DNA of 64,000 bases, from assembly GCF_034661295.1 (NCBI RefSeq), contig NZ_CP141062.1, forward strand, positions 372,001 to 436,000. Direction: 5' to 3'. This stretch comes from Faecalibacter sp. LW9. GTDB taxonomy: Bacteria; Bacteroidota; Bacteroidia; Flavobacteriales; Weeksellaceae. The notes under the pieces were generated by a model that made no database searches, was not told where the DNA came from, and saw nothing but the letters and a program-made list of their open reading frames with translations. This document shows positions 27,038 through 36,323 of this stretch, one piece after another (position 1 is the first letter of the stretch; every line of letters starts with the position of its first letter). The position numbers were made by a program, and so were the translations under genes.

Positions 27038-28027
27038 TTATTTTTTTAGAAACCGTTGGATAATTTCCCGTGCTAATAATCTCCAATCAGTATATTTAAC
27101 ACCCAATTCATGATTTTGTTTTGCAATTTGATGTTGATAGTCTAGGTGCTTTATCACCTCTTTGTAGGCAAAAATAAGATGATGCTTCGGGTCATAAACA
27201 TGAGTGGCTTCTGAGTTGGCACCATTTACTTCTAAGATGACAAAATTTCCGTTTTGTAAATCTTCGATGCTTTTAGCTTTTAAATCAAAACGCCCGTAGT
27301 AAAACCCTTCAATCCCTTTGGCAATTTCATCAATGGTATAGGTTAATTTCTCTGAAATTAAATCAGTTGCATCCAAGAAGGTAGTTCCTCTATTGTGATT
27401 ACCAATGGGTTCAACTAAAAGTGTTTGTCCGTCTGGTAAAATAAAATCCAATTGAGATTGAAATTTTTGGTACAAATAATCTTTTCGAAACGTTGCCCGA
27501 AGATTAGTATCTATTAAGTGTTTTACTGTAGAGCGACCATCTCCTGTAAACTGTAGAAAATCCTTTCCCGTCATTGAAATCAATTGCCCTTTCTCTTCTT
27601 TTGGTAAGCGTACATAAAACGCTCCAAATTCCAAAGGAAATTGATTATATTCTTGAATAATTAAATCGGTTGATAAATGATTCAAATAATTTCTCCATTC
27701 CGCTTTATTTTGAATCAATTCGACTCCGATTCCTCGTTCTCCAACATCTGGTTTTACGATAAACGGAAAACCAAATGGAACATCATTTATCGTTGCTTTC
27801 GGATAAAATTTTGTTTTTGGTTTATATGCATCGCCAATTTGATTGAGCAGATTTATTTTAGAATAGTTCATAAATCCACCCCATTTTATTCCCGGATTTG
27901 CAGAACAGAAATAAGCGGGTGCACCTGCAGTAAAAATTTTATAAATGTACCAAGGAGTCAATAGCCCATAAAACAACCAGAAGGTACAAAATTCATATTT
28001 GGTCCATTTGACGATGCGTGGATTCAT
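27038..28027 (-). CDS. ATP-grasp fold enzyme of unknown substrate
   Basis: A 329-residue protein with the ATP-grasp pattern: FPFIVKPDVGERGIGVELI as the ATP-binding strand-loop, LIIQEYNQFPLEFGAFYVR, and the metal-binding end ...FVILEVNGANSEATHVYDP (Glu/Asn ligands). Such enzymes ligate a carboxylate to an amine or thiol through an acyl-phosphate. It starts 4 nt inside the end of the DinB gene (ATGA overlap), so the two are coupled. Substrate not deducible. Confidence 0.8.
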   Translation of the reverse strand: MNPRIVKWTKYEFCTFWLFYGLLTPWYIYKIFTAGAPAYFCSANPGIKWGGFMNYSKINLLNQIGDAYKPKTKFYPKATINDVPFGFPFIVKPDVGERGIGVELIQNKAEWRNYLNHLSTDLIIQEYNQFPLEFGAFYVRLPKEEKGQLISMTGKDFLQFTGDGRSTVKHLIDTNLRATFRKDYLYQKFQSQLDFILPDGQTLLVEPIGNHNRGTTFLDATDLISEKLTYTIDEIAKGIEGFYYGRFDLKAKSIEDLQNGNFVILEVNGANSEATHVYDPKHHLIFAYKEVIKHLDYQHQIAKQNHELGVKYTDWRLLAREIIQRFLKK

Positions 28028-28512
28028 GTGTGATGATTATATTGAATGGTAGAATATGCGATACCAAAATTTTTGTCAAAAATAATAGTAGGAAGATGAT
28101 GTTGAATCGCAATTTTTATGATGGCAAAATGATGGATACTATGATCAATACAATATATCATTTCACGGCTTATCGTTGTTCCGATTTCAATTGGTTCATC
28201 ATTCACCAACTGTTTTAAATAAATCGATTCATTGAGGTTTAATAATTCTATCGCTTGAAGAAGTTGATGAATATATTGGATACAATAAGTAGTTGAATTT
28301 TCTATTTTTTCATCGCGTTCTCTTGCGTCATAACAAACGTTTGTTTTCGCATGAATTAAGCAGCCATAAAACTCGACAATATGACGCACATGTTTTCCAA
28401 TGCTCTGACCATTGAGAATCCTTAAAGGTGCTGAATATTCTTCATCATTTAACTGAACTAAAATGTCTTCCAGTTGATGTAAGTTTTGGCGAATTGTTTG
28501 TTTGATTTGCAT
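28024..28512 (-). CDS. DinB/YfiT-family putative metal-dependent protein
   Basis: A four-helix-bundle protein of 162 residues from the ATG at 28512; the frame continues 19 codons upstream, but MQIKQTIRQ fits the family and the promoter. The three-His metal site is plausible: His in GKHVRHIVEFY and the HSIHH pair near the C-terminus. DinB proteins include thiol transferases such as bacillithiol S-transferase, but the role here is unknown. It is coupled to the downstream ATP-grasp gene and divergent from the NRDE gene. Confidence 0.78.
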   Translation of the reverse strand: MQIKQTIRQNLHQLEDILVQLNDEEYSAPLRILNGQSIGKHVRHIVEFYGCLIHAKTNVCYDARERDEKIENSTTYCIQYIHQLLQAIELLNLNESIYLKQLVNDEPIEIGTTISREMIYCIDHSIHHFAIIKIAIQHHLPTIIFDKNFGIAYSTIQYNHHT

Positions 28513-28521
28513 ACTTATTTG

Positions 28522-28529
28522 CAAAGATA
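28522..28529 (-). promoter_or_regulatory. -7 promoter element for the DinB/ATP-grasp operon
   Basis: TATCTTTG on the minus strand, 9 nt before the ATG at 28512, with a TTG about 19 nt upstream (28549-28551). Confidence 0.5.
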
Positions 28530-28532
28530 ATT

Positions 28533-28540
28533 TACTTTTG
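28533..28540 (+). promoter_or_regulatory. -7 promoter element for the NRDE gene
   Basis: TACTTTTG, 18 nt before the ATG at 28559. It lies 3 nt from the opposing -7 element, so the two promoters physically overlap. Confidence 0.45.
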
Positions 28541-28558
28541 AAAAAATTCAATTGAATA

Positions 28559-29209
28559 ATGTGTATCATTAGTTTTTATAAGCAAAATGATGAAATCGTT
28601 TTAACGCACAACCGTGACGAAGCGATAGATCGTGTCGCTTCTTTGGAAGTGGAAACACGTGAATGGAACGGGAAGAAATTTTCAGCTCCAATTGATCAAA
28701 AGAAAAATGGAACTTGGATTTTTTATAGTGAGGAATTTATTGCTTGTATACTGAATGGGGGGAAAGTAAAGCCGATGAATCTAAAATCCACCTATCGTAA
28801 AAGTCGTGGTATTGTTCTATTGGAATTAATGAATTATGATTCAGTAAAAGAATATGCAGAAAATGAAAATCTAAAGGATATTGCTCCTTTTACCATTTTC
28901 GTTTTCGAAAGAAAATCGACTAAAATTTATCTTTTATTTTGGGATGGAATAAGCTTAGAAATGAACGATTTAAGCAGTGATAGCTTCGTTTTTAGAGCTT
29001 CTTCAACATTATATTCTGAAATAAATATGCGGGATATCGAAAAAAAATTCTGTACATTTAATATTACTTCACCAGAAGCATTGTTCGAAATTCATCAAAC
29101 AATTAAAATAAAAGATGGTGATGTCGAATCAGGAAAAGCAACAACATCAATCACTCAGATTTTTGCAAATTCTTCAGAAATCAGCATGAAATATTGTCCG
29201 TTTTTTTGA
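28559..29209 (+). CDS. NRDE (TANGO2-like) family protein
   Basis: A 216-residue protein that begins MCIISFYK, with the family signature NRDE at residues 18-21 and the PIDQKKNGTWIFYSEEF block. The N-terminal Cys after Met is compatible with an Ntn-hydrolase-type fold. The eukaryotic relative TANGO2 is linked to haem/lipid homeostasis; the bacterial function is unsettled. Divergent from the DinB gene with overlapping promoters. Confidence 0.85.
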   Translation: MCIISFYKQNDEIVLTHNRDEAIDRVASLEVETREWNGKKFSAPIDQKKNGTWIFYSEEFIACILNGGKVKPMNLKSTYRKSRGIVLLELMNYDSVKEYAENENLKDIAPFTIFVFERKSTKIYLLFWDGISLEMNDLSSDSFVFRASSTLYSEINMRDIEKKFCTFNITSPEALFEIHQTIKIKDGDVESGKATTSITQIFANSSEISMKYCPFF

Positions 29210-29324
29210 TTTTATCGGTATAAAATGTCATTAAATATCAATTAGATAATACAAAATGACAAAAGGCATAATTTATGCTATATTCATCAATAATAATTTA
29301 AATTTATTAAAAGACAGTTTAATA

Positions 29325-31853
29325 ATGAATGATAATTTCTCACAACAAGTAAAAGATGTTATTACTTACAGTAAAGAAGAAGCATTACGTTTAGCTCACG
29401 ATCAAATCGGTACAGAGCACTTAATGTTAGGTATTCTTCGTGATGGTGAGGGAAAAGCAATTTCTGTCTTAGAGGCGCTAAATGTTGACCTTAAAGAACT
29501 GCGTCAGAAAATTGAAAATCTTAATCCACCAAAAGACGATACATCTGCAAATCATATAAAAAATTTAAGTTTTACAAAGCAAGCCGAGCGTGCTTTAAAA
29601 ACTACTTTTTTAGAAGCAAAACTATTTAAAAGTGGTACTGTAAACACAGTGCATTTATTGTTATGTATTTTACGTAACGAAAATGATCCTATCACGAAAT
29701 TGATGAATAAATTCGAAATTGATTATAATACAATCAAAGAAGAATTTAAATTTCAATTTCAAGATGAAGATTTATCAACACCAAAAGCTGAAAATCCATC
29801 GTATGAAGGAGATTCTGATTTAGGTTCTGATTTTGATCGTGGATCAATGAGTAAATCGACTGCGAAAAGCAAAACTCCAGTATTAGATAATTTTGGTCGT
29901 GACTTAACTGCAATTGCTTTAGAAGGTAAATTGGATCCAGTCGTTGGACGTGAAAAGGAAATTGAACGTGTGTCTCAAATTCTATCCCGTCGTAAAAAGA
30001 ATAATCCTTTATTGATTGGAGAGCCTGGTGTTGGTAAATCTGCTATTGCAGAGGGATTAGCATTGCGTATTGTACAACGCAAAGTTTCTCGTGTTTTATT
30101 CAATAAACGTGTAGTCACTCTTGATTTAGCTTCATTAGTTGCTGGTACAAAGTACCGTGGACAATTTGAAGAGCGTATGAAAGCCATTATGAACGAATTG
30201 GAGAAAAATGATGATATCATTTTATTCATCGATGAGTTGCATACGATTGTTGGTGCAGGTGGTGCTACAGGTTCTTTGGATGCCTCTAATATGTTCAAAC
30301 CAGCATTAGCTCGTGGGGAGTTACAATGTATTGGGGCAACAACATTAGATGAATATCGTCAATACATCGAAAAAGATGGGGCTTTGGTTCGTCGTTTCCA
30401 AAATGTGATGGTTGAACCAACAACTCCAGAGGAAACTTTACAAATATTACACAACATCAAAGATAAATACGAAGCTCATCATAATGTAAATTATACTGAA
30501 GAAGCATTAAAAGCATGTGTGAGCTTAACAACTCGTTACATCACAGATCGCTTCTTACCAGATAAAGCAATTGATGCTTTAGATGAAGCAGGTTCTCGTG
30601 TACATATCAAGAACATTCGTGTTCCTCAAGAAATTTTAGACTTAGAGAAAAAATTAGAAGAGGTTCGTGAAGAAAAAACTAAAGTTGTAAAATCTCAGAA
30701 ATACGAAGAAGCAGCTCGCTTACGTGATTCTGAAAAACAATATGAAGCCGATTTAAAACGTGCTCAGGCAGAATGGATGCAATCGTCCAAAGAAAATCGC
30801 GAAACAGTTACAGAAGATAATGTGGCTGAGGTGGTTTCGATGATGAGTGGTGTTCCAGTAAGTCGCGTAGCTGAAAAAGAATTGAAAAAATTAGCTCAAA
30901 TGAATGAGTTAATGAAAGGAAAAGTAATCGGTCAAGATGAAGCTGTTACGAAAGTTGTAAAAGCCATTCAGCGTAATCGTGCAGGTCTTAAAGATCCTAA
31001 TAAACCAATCGGTTCGTTTATTTTCTTAGGTACAACAGGTGTTGGTAAAACGCAGTTGGCTAAGATTTTAGCTAAAGAATTATTTGATTCTTCTGATGCA
31101 TTGATTCGAATTGACATGTCGGAATATATGGAGAAATTTGCTGTTTCACGTCTTGTTGGAGCGCCTCCAGGTTACGTTGGATATGAAGAAGGTGGTCAAT
31201 TAACAGAAGCGGTACGTCGTAAACCATATGCTGTAATCTTATTGGATGAGATAGAGAAAGCGCATCCAGATGTTTTCAATATTTTATTACAAATTTTAGA
31301 TGATGGTCATGTCACAGACAGTTTAGGACGTAAAGTTGATTTTAGAAATACAATTATTATTTTAACCTCTAATATTGGTACACGCCAATTGAAAGAGTTT
31401 GGAGATGGTGTTGGATTTGGAACTTCAGCCAAACAAAATTCAGCCGATGAACGTGCGAAATCAACGATAGAAACGGCTTTAAAACGTGCTTTTGCGCCAG
31501 AATTCCTAAATCGTATTGATGATATTATTTTCTTTAATTCATTAACGAAGGAAAATATTATGAATATCATCGATATCGAATTAGCTAACCTATATGAACG
31601 TTTAAAAGCATTAGATTATCATTTAGAATTAACGCCAGAAGCAAGAGACTTTATTGCTGATAAAGGATTTGATAAGGATTATGGAGCACGCCCATTAAAA
31701 CGTGCTATCCAAAAATACATTGAAGATCCTATGGCAGAAGAAATTATCAATGCAGAAATTTCAGAAGGAGATCACTTAATTCTCGATCTTAATGAAGCAA
31801 AAGATGGAGTGAAAATCTCTGTTAAAGGACGTAAAGAAGAATCAAATCAATAA
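29325..31853 (+). CDS. clpC: ATP-dependent chaperone ClpC (Clp protease ATPase subunit)
   Basis: An 842-residue Hsp100 unfoldase that feeds substrates to ClpP. In order: double Clp-N repeat (residues 4-140), AAA+ domain 1 with Walker A GEPGVGKS and Walker B LFIDELHT, a middle region with a UVR-like motif ([14 protein letters not shown]) that identifies ClpC rather than ClpA/B, AAA+ domain 2 with GTTGVGKT and [11 protein letters not shown], and the C-terminal D2 small domain. The frame opens 23 codons upstream, but [16 protein letters not shown] is the family start. No mcsA/mcsB/ctsR genes accompany it. Confidence 0.95.
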   Translation: MNDNFSQQVKDVITYSKEEALRLAHDQIGTEHLMLGILRDGEGKAISVLEALNVDLKELRQKIENLNPPKDDTSANHIKNLSFTKQAERALKTTFLEAKLFKSGTVNTVHLLLCILRNENDPITKLMNKFEIDYNTIKEEFKFQFQDEDLSTPKAENPSYEGDSDLGSDFDRGSMSKSTAKSKTPVLDNFGRDLTAIALEGKLDPVVGREKEIERVSQILSRRKKNNPLLIGEPGVGKSAIAEGLALRIVQRKVSRVLFNKRVVTLDLASLVAGTKYRGQFEERMKAIMNELEKNDDIILFIDELHTIVGAGGATGSLDASNMFKPALARGELQCIGATTLDEYRQYIEKDGALVRRFQNVMVEPTTPEETLQILHNIKDKYEAHHNVNYTEEALKACVSLTTRYITDRFLPDKAIDALDEAGSRVHIKNIRVPQEILDLEKKLEEVREEKTKVVKSQKYEEAARLRDSEKQYEADLKRAQAEWMQSSKENRETVTEDNVAEVVSMMSGVPVSRVAEKELKKLAQMNELMKGKVIGQDEAVTKVVKAIQRNRAGLKDPNKPIGSFIFLGTTGVGKTQLAKILAKELFDSSDALIRIDMSEYMEKFAVSRLVGAPPGYVGYEEGGQLTEAVRRKPYAVILLDEIEKAHPDVFNILLQILDDGHVTDSLGRKVDFRNTIIILTSNIGTRQLKEFGDGVGFGTSAKQNSADERAKSTIETALKRAFAPEFLNRIDDIIFFNSLTKENIMNIIDIELANLYERLKALDYHLELTPEARDFIADKGFDKDYGARPLKRAIQKYIEDPMAEEIINAEISEGDHLILDLNEAKDGVKISVKGRKEESNQ

Positions 31854-31876
31854 TAGATTTAATTTCAATACAATAG

Positions 31877-31912
31877 AAAAAGCTCGTAAATAAATCGTTT
31901 ACGAGCTTTTTT
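31877..31912 (+). terminator. Intrinsic terminator after clpC
   Basis: A 14-bp stem AAAAAGCTCGTAAA / TTTACGAGCTTTTT with loop TAAATCG and a T-run. The T-run plus following G doubles as a possible -33 element of rnpB. Confidence 0.9.
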
Positions 31913-31930
31913 GTTTGTTATAATTTAGCT

Positions 31931-31938
31931 TACATTTG
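31931..31938 (+). promoter_or_regulatory. rnpB promoter
   Basis: TACATTTG directly before the RNase P RNA, with TTTTG (ending 31913) 17 nt upstream, inside the T-tract of the clpC terminator. Confidence 0.65.
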
Positions 31939-31941
31939 TAC

Positions 31942-32252
31942 CAAGCAAGCCACTTTGTCGCTGCGAATTTTATTTCGGGGAGGAAAGTCTGGACACCATA
32001 GGGAAAGCATAGCGGGTAACACCCGTCCGTCGTGAGGCGAGGACAAGTGCAACAGAAAGCAAGTACAGTTCGGCTGTAGTGAAACCAGGTAAACTCTATG
32101 CGGTGAAATACCATGTATACCAACAGTTAAGGGCTTCCCGTCCGTTGTTGGGGGGTAGGTAGCTCGAGACTTGGAGTAATTCAAGTCCTAGATAAATGAC
32201 AAAGCGTTATAACTTATTATAACTGACAGAATCCGGCTTATCGGCTTGCTTA
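31942..32252 (+). ncRNA. rnpB: RNase P RNA (M1-type ribozyme)
   Basis: Catalytic RNA that removes 5' leaders from tRNA precursors. The conserved core is visible: GAGGAAAGTCTGGACACC (31979-31996), the P4/J3-4 partner ACAGAATCCGGCTTAT near 32226-32241, the CAACAGAAAGCAAGTACAG segment and AGGTAAACTCTATGCGGTG. Helix P1 is formed by AAGCAAGCC (31943-31951) and GGCTTGCTT (32243-32251), which defines both ends to within a few nucleotides. Overlapping minus-strand frames have no protein character. Confidence 0.95.
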
Positions 32253-32257
32253 TTTTT

Positions 32258-32548
32258 CTTCATCTTTAAAGAATATCTACTTTTTTTCAGTCCCTTGTTG
32301 TTAATCTCAGTTTTAATTTATAAATTAGGACTAATTAACACTAATATTTATTATATACGAAGAAGCTTTACTCAATTATTTCATTATTTCTGGTAAAATA
32401 CGTGTATATAAACGAATCAAAATTTAAGTTTAAATAAGTTTTAAGCGTTTATAAGTAAATATACCTATTTATAGGTATTGTATAAAATATTTACTTGTAT
32501 GATATTTGTATCACTAACAACTTAAAACCGAACTAAACTTTAAAACAT
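32258..32548. other. AT-rich intergenic region with a nested inverted repeat
   Basis: No protein gene seen. The main feature is the nested dyad at 32453-32496. The rest is low-complexity AT-rich sequence between rnpB and the convergent transketolase gene. Confidence 0.45.
32453..32496. repeat. Nested inverted repeats
   Basis: Outer arms AAGTAAATAT (32453-32462) and ATATTTACTT (32487-32496) are perfectly complementary. Between them ATACCTAT-TT-ATAGGTAT (32461-32478) is a second perfect dyad. It could be a cruciform, operator or RNA structure; no gene start follows it. Confidence 0.5.
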
Positions 32549-32579
32549 AAAAAACCCACCTAATTTAGGTGGGTTTTTT
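32549..32579. terminator. Terminator after the transketolase operon
   Basis: AAAAAACCCACCTAA / TTAGGTGGGTTTTTT palindrome, with T-runs in both directions. Confidence 0.88.
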
Positions 32580-32598
32580 ATTGCGATCCAATGAAGGA

Positions 32599-33543
32599 TT
32601 ATAATAAAGATTTTACTTTCGCTATAACAGCATTTGAATCAATTTCATATTTTGCCATTAATTCTGCTGGAGTTCCTGATTCACCAAATGTATCATTCAC
32701 TGCAACAAATGCTTGTGGAGTTGGACATTTCTGTGCTAAAACACGTGCAACTGACTCTCCTAAACCTCCTAAAATATTATGCTCTTCTGCAGTAACAATT
32801 TTTCCTGTTTTCTTTACTGAATTGATGATAATGTCTTCATCTAAAGGTTTAATCGTGTGGATATTGATAACTTCACATGAAATCCCTTCTTTTTCTAATG
32901 CTGCTGCTGCCACTAAAGATTCCCAAACTAAATGTCCAGTTGCAACAATTGTTACATCTGTTCCTTCGTTCATTAAGATTCCTTTTCCTATTTCAAATTT
33001 TTGATCAGCAGGAGTGAATACAGGGACAGCTGGGCGCCCAAAACGTAAATAAACAGGACCTTCGTATTCTGCTGCAGCAATTGTAGCTGCTTTCGTTTGA
33101 TTATAATCACAAGGATTAATAACAACCATTCCTGGTAACATTTTCATTAATCCAATATCTTCTAATGTTTGGTGCGTTGCTCCATCTTCTCCTAATGTTA
33201 AACCAGCGTGAGATGCTGCAATTTTTACATTTTTATTTGAATAAGCAATCGATTGACGAATTTGATCATAAACGCGTGCTGTAGAGAATTCAGCAAAAGT
33301 TCCAGTAAATGGAATTTTTCCACCAATTGTTAAACCAGCAGCAATACCCATCATATTCGCTTCAGCGATCCCTACTTGGTAAAAGCGCTCCGGATTTTCT
33401 TTAATGAATTGGTCCATTTTTAAAGAACCGATTAAATCAGCACATAATGCCACAACATTAGGATTTGTTCTTCCTAATTCTGTTAATCCGTCACCGAATC
33501 CACTACGTGTATCTTTTTTTTCTGTGTATGTTAAATCGATCAT
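32599..33543 (-). CDS. Transketolase, C-terminal subunit (pyrimidine-binding and C-terminal domains)
   Basis: A 314-residue second half of a split transketolase, a pentose-phosphate enzyme that transfers two-carbon units using thiamine diphosphate. [23 protein letters not shown] holds the Glu that activates the cofactor. [19 protein letters not shown] and [14 protein letters not shown] are typical of this part. The first half is encoded at 35105-35950, separated here by a secreted protein gene. Both halves should form one active enzyme. Confidence 0.94.
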   Translation of the reverse strand: MIDLTYTEKKDTRSGFGDGLTELGRTNPNVVALCADLIGSLKMDQFIKENPERFYQVGIAEANMMGIAAGLTIGGKIPFTGTFAEFSTARVYDQIRQSIAYSNKNVKIAASHAGLTLGEDGATHQTLEDIGLMKMLPGMVVINPCDYNQTKAATIAAAEYEGPVYLRFGRPAVPVFTPADQKFEIGKGILMNEGTDVTIVATGHLVWESLVAAAALEKEGISCEVINIHTIKPLDEDIIINSVKKTGKIVTAEEHNILGGLGESVARVLAQKCPTPQAFVAVNDTFGESGTPAELMAKYEIDSNAVIAKVKSLL

Positions 33544-33597
33544 TGTAATTGTTTTTTATGTGGAAGTTGCCTTCCGTATGTTTTATTTTTTTTCTAA

Positions 33598-35070
33598 TTA
33601 GTCCAAAGAATCTAAGAATTTTTTTAATTTTTCTTTGTCTTCTTTATTATACGAATCGTAATTTTTACTTAGCTCCCAAATACTTTTTCTAATGGCGTCA
33701 ACAGTTGATGTAAGATCTACAACTCCTGTTTGATAAATGTATAAATCACAAATTTGACCAGTGTAATTGTAAACAATATCTTTTAAATCGCTGTTAGAAA
33801 AATCAGGAATTTGATTTTTTAAATCTATACAATGTGAAGGTGCTATATTTAAATAAAATTTAGAGCCTTCTTCATCAATTGCTAATTGTACATCTTTTAG
33901 AGATATATTTTTATAATCAGATTGATAATCTAAAGTTACATCTGCTACGTAAGCTGCCGCATCTATAGTATCTAAATCTAAAGCAACATCTTCATGTTGT
34001 ATTGATTCAATATTCTTTTCCAATTTGAATTTCTTCGCTTTATCAAAATATTGTGCGAAATTATTATTTAGTTCTTTTGCTTCCTCCTTTGTTATTAAAC
34101 CATTCTTTTTATAAGACTGTATCGTTTTTTTAGTTGATTCTTCTGTCGCTTTTAAAGCTTTAGCACGATCTAAATCAAAATTGTTATCAAAATCAGTATC
34201 CATAGTAACAGTTGATAATACAAACGAAGCGATACTATTAAATAATGTATTTACTTTTTCATTATCAGAAGTAACTAAGTTGTAATATTCATACAATGGA
34301 TCTTCGTATCTATTATCAGAATTATATTGTTCAGGATAATATTCGGACTGATTTATTGTATCAGTTTCGTATAATGATTTATATAATTCTTTTAATTTAA
34401 CAATGTTATCCTCGTATTTTTTGATGGATTTTTTTTCATCAAAATATACTTTAAGATTTGATTTTTCGATTCGATTTAAAACTAATGAACCCGAATTATA
34501 AATATCTCCAACTTTAACAATTAAACCCTTGATAGGTTGTTTTGGGATAAGATAGCTAACATTGTCTACAGCATTTTTTTCATCAATACAATATACAGTT
34601 TCTGCATTCTCAGAATCTGGATTTACTAATTTGTAATTGTTACAAGTAAAACCGTTAATTGTTTCAGTTGTGTTAAGATTTACAAGTTTATTATTCAGTG
34701 AAAAATGTTCTGCATCATATGGAAAATATTCTTTTGAATCTGAATAATCATATAATGTAGGAGTTTTGATACTGATTTGATTTTCTAGCGAATTTAATCT
34801 TACATCGAAGTAATATTCTTTCGTTATCAAAAAAGCTGAGGAATTAAATCCTTCAAACAAAAAATCATTATCAGAATGTCCTAGTAAACTTTCTTTACCA
34901 ATGTAAATACTTAGTTTATTTTCTAAAGTTTTATCGATTGGATACATAGCTGATAGTTCCTCAGAAACATTGTAATCATATACTAAACGTTGATCAAAAC
35001 TATGCGTTTTTTCTTGTGCTAGTAATGTTAAAGAACAAAGGGTTATAATTGAACAAAATAATTTTTTCAT
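33598..35070 (-). CDS. Secreted protein of unknown function lying between the transketolase halves
   Basis: A 490-residue protein with a Sec signal peptide (residues 1-18, ending LLAQ). The N-terminal ~200 residues are beta-rich and loosely recall GLPGLI-type proteins (a segment ETINGFTCNNYKLV). The C-terminal half is helical and highly charged. No known domain is claimed. Codon use and orientation match the neighbours, and gaps of 34 and 54 nt place it in the transketolase transcript. Its presence between two halves of one metabolic enzyme is unexplained. Confidence 0.75.
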   Translation of the reverse strand: MKKLFCSIITLCSLTLLAQEKTHSFDQRLVYDYNVSEELSAMYPIDKTLENKLSIYIGKESLLGHSDNDFLFEGFNSSAFLITKEYYFDVRLNSLENQISIKTPTLYDYSDSKEYFPYDAEHFSLNNKLVNLNTTETINGFTCNNYKLVNPDSENAETVYCIDEKNAVDNVSYLIPKQPIKGLIVKVGDIYNSGSLVLNRIEKSNLKVYFDEKKSIKKYEDNIVKLKELYKSLYETDTINQSEYYPEQYNSDNRYEDPLYEYYNLVTSDNEKVNTLFNSIASFVLSTVTMDTDFDNNFDLDRAKALKATEESTKKTIQSYKKNGLITKEEAKELNNNFAQYFDKAKKFKLEKNIESIQHEDVALDLDTIDAAAYVADVTLDYQSDYKNISLKDVQLAIDEEGSKFYLNIAPSHCIDLKNQIPDFSNSDLKDIVYNYTGQICDLYIYQTGVVDLTSTVDAIRKSIWELSKNYDSYNKEDKEKLKKFLDSLD

Positions 35071-35104
35071 AATAGATTTGTGGTTGCAGAGTAATATGAT
35101 GATT

Positions 35105-35950
35105 CTAGTAATCTCCTAATTCAGTAACTGGATTTTGGTTTAAAGCATTTTCTAATTGTTCGTCAGAAGGAGCTTTACCGTGCCATGCATGTGTACCCAT
35201 CATAAAGTCAACTCCATTACCCATTTCTGTGTGTAATAAAATTGCAACTGGTTTACCTTGTCCTGTTAAAGATTTTGCTTTTTCTAACGTCGCTAAAATT
35301 GCTTCTAAATCATTTCCTTTTGGTTCATCGATAACGTTCCAACCAAAAGCTTCAAATTTCGCTTTTAAGTCACCTAATGGTAATACATGATCGGTATCTC
35401 CATCAATTTGGCGTCCATTGTAATCTACAGTAGCGATTAAGTTATCTACATTTTTACCTGCAGCAAACATTAATGCTTCCCAAATCTGACCTTCTTGTAA
35501 TTCACCATCACCGTGTAATGTGTAAACTAATTTATCGTCATTGTTTAATTTTTTAGCTAAAGCAGCTCCGATGGCAACCGATAATCCTTGTCCTAAAGAT
35601 CCTGAAGCTACACGAATACCTGGTAATCCTTCATGTGTCGTTGGATGTCCTTGTAAACGTGTATTTAATTTACGGAATGTGTTTAATTCTTCTACAGGGA
35701 AGAAACCATTGCGAGCTAAAACACTGTAAAATACAGGAGAGATATGACCATTAGATAAAAAGAATAAATCTTCATTTTTTCCGTCCATTGAGAAATCTGT
35801 CGAGTAGTCCATTACCTTTCCGTATAAGGCTACTAAAAATTCAGTACATCCTAATGATCCACCTGGGTGACCACTATTAACAGTATGTACCATTCTTAAA
35901 ATGTCTCTTCTTGTTTGTTGTACTTGTGTTTGAAGTTCTTGAAGTGTCAT
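35105..35950 (-). CDS. Transketolase, N-terminal subunit (thiamine diphosphate-binding)
   Basis: A 281-residue first half of split transketolase. The pyrophosphate-binding motif GDGELQEGQIWEAL...VDYNGRQIDG binds Mg-thiamine diphosphate. NSGHPGGSLG and LQGHPTTHEGLPGIRVASGSLGQGL are conserved in the family. It is the first gene of a three-gene unit with its own promoter upstream. Confidence 0.94.
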   Translation of the reverse strand: MTLQELQTQVQQTRRDILRMVHTVNSGHPGGSLGCTEFLVALYGKVMDYSTDFSMDGKNEDLFFLSNGHISPVFYSVLARNGFFPVEELNTFRKLNTRLQGHPTTHEGLPGIRVASGSLGQGLSVAIGAALAKKLNNDDKLVYTLHGDGELQEGQIWEALMFAAGKNVDNLIATVDYNGRQIDGDTDHVLPLGDLKAKFEAFGWNVIDEPKGNDLEAILATLEKAKSLTGQGKPVAILLHTEMGNGVDFMMGTHAWHGKAPSDEQLENALNQNPVTELGDY

Positions 35951-35971
35951 GTTTGTTTGATATAATTTTTA

Positions 35972-35979
35972 CAAAAATA
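35972..35979 (-). promoter_or_regulatory. -7 promoter element for the transketolase operon
   Basis: TATTTTTG on the minus strand, 21 nt before the ATG at 35950. Confidence 0.5.
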
Positions 35980-36044
35980 AGTTATTTTTCGGGGGTATAG
36001 AAATCAATCGAAGCACGAATGCGATAAAATTTAGGTTAAAAAAA

Positions 36045-36077
36045 ATAGCTCAATTGAAATCGAGTCAATTGAGCTAT
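36045..36077 (-). terminator. Intrinsic terminator of the symporter operon
   Basis: A 13-bp perfect stem ATAGCTCAATTGA and its complement with a 7-nt loop. On the minus strand it is followed by a run of T. Confidence 0.88.
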
Positions 36078-36082
36078 ATATT

Positions 36083-36322
36083 TTAGTCGTTGTACCATTC
36101 TCCTCGGTGAGGTTTTAAAGCATCGCGAACGGCAATCATTTCCGATTCGTTCACAACAAGCCACGCAATGGCGTGCATTTCCTCTAGTTTTTCGTAACCA
36201 GTGATATGATTTGCCAATTGATCGCGTTCAATGAATTGCTTCAAATGAATTTCATGATGTTTAGCTGTTGGTAAAGCATCTGGACCATGAAAATCCCATA
36301 TTAATTTTAATCTCTTCTCCAT
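36083..36322 (-). CDS. Small conserved hypothetical protein
   Basis: A 79-residue soluble protein from the ATG at 36322 (MEKRLKLIWDFHG), which begins 1 nt after the symporter stop. An upstream ATG at 36340 would overlap that gene. Small proteins with this LIWDF(H/R)GP start and DALKPHRGE end occur in flavobacteria. The His-rich centre (KHHEIHLKQF) may bind a metal or nucleotide, but the function is unknown. Confidence 0.75.
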   Translation of the reverse strand: MEKRLKLIWDFHGPDALPTAKHHEIHLKQFIERDQLANHITGYEKLEEMHAIAWLVVNESEMIAVRDALKPHRGEWYND

Positions 36323-36323
36323 T

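Noticed and set aside
31899-32184. Open frames on the minus strand across 31899-32184
   Set aside because: They cover the RNase P RNA gene, which has clear conserved core sequences and helix P1; the translations have no protein character.
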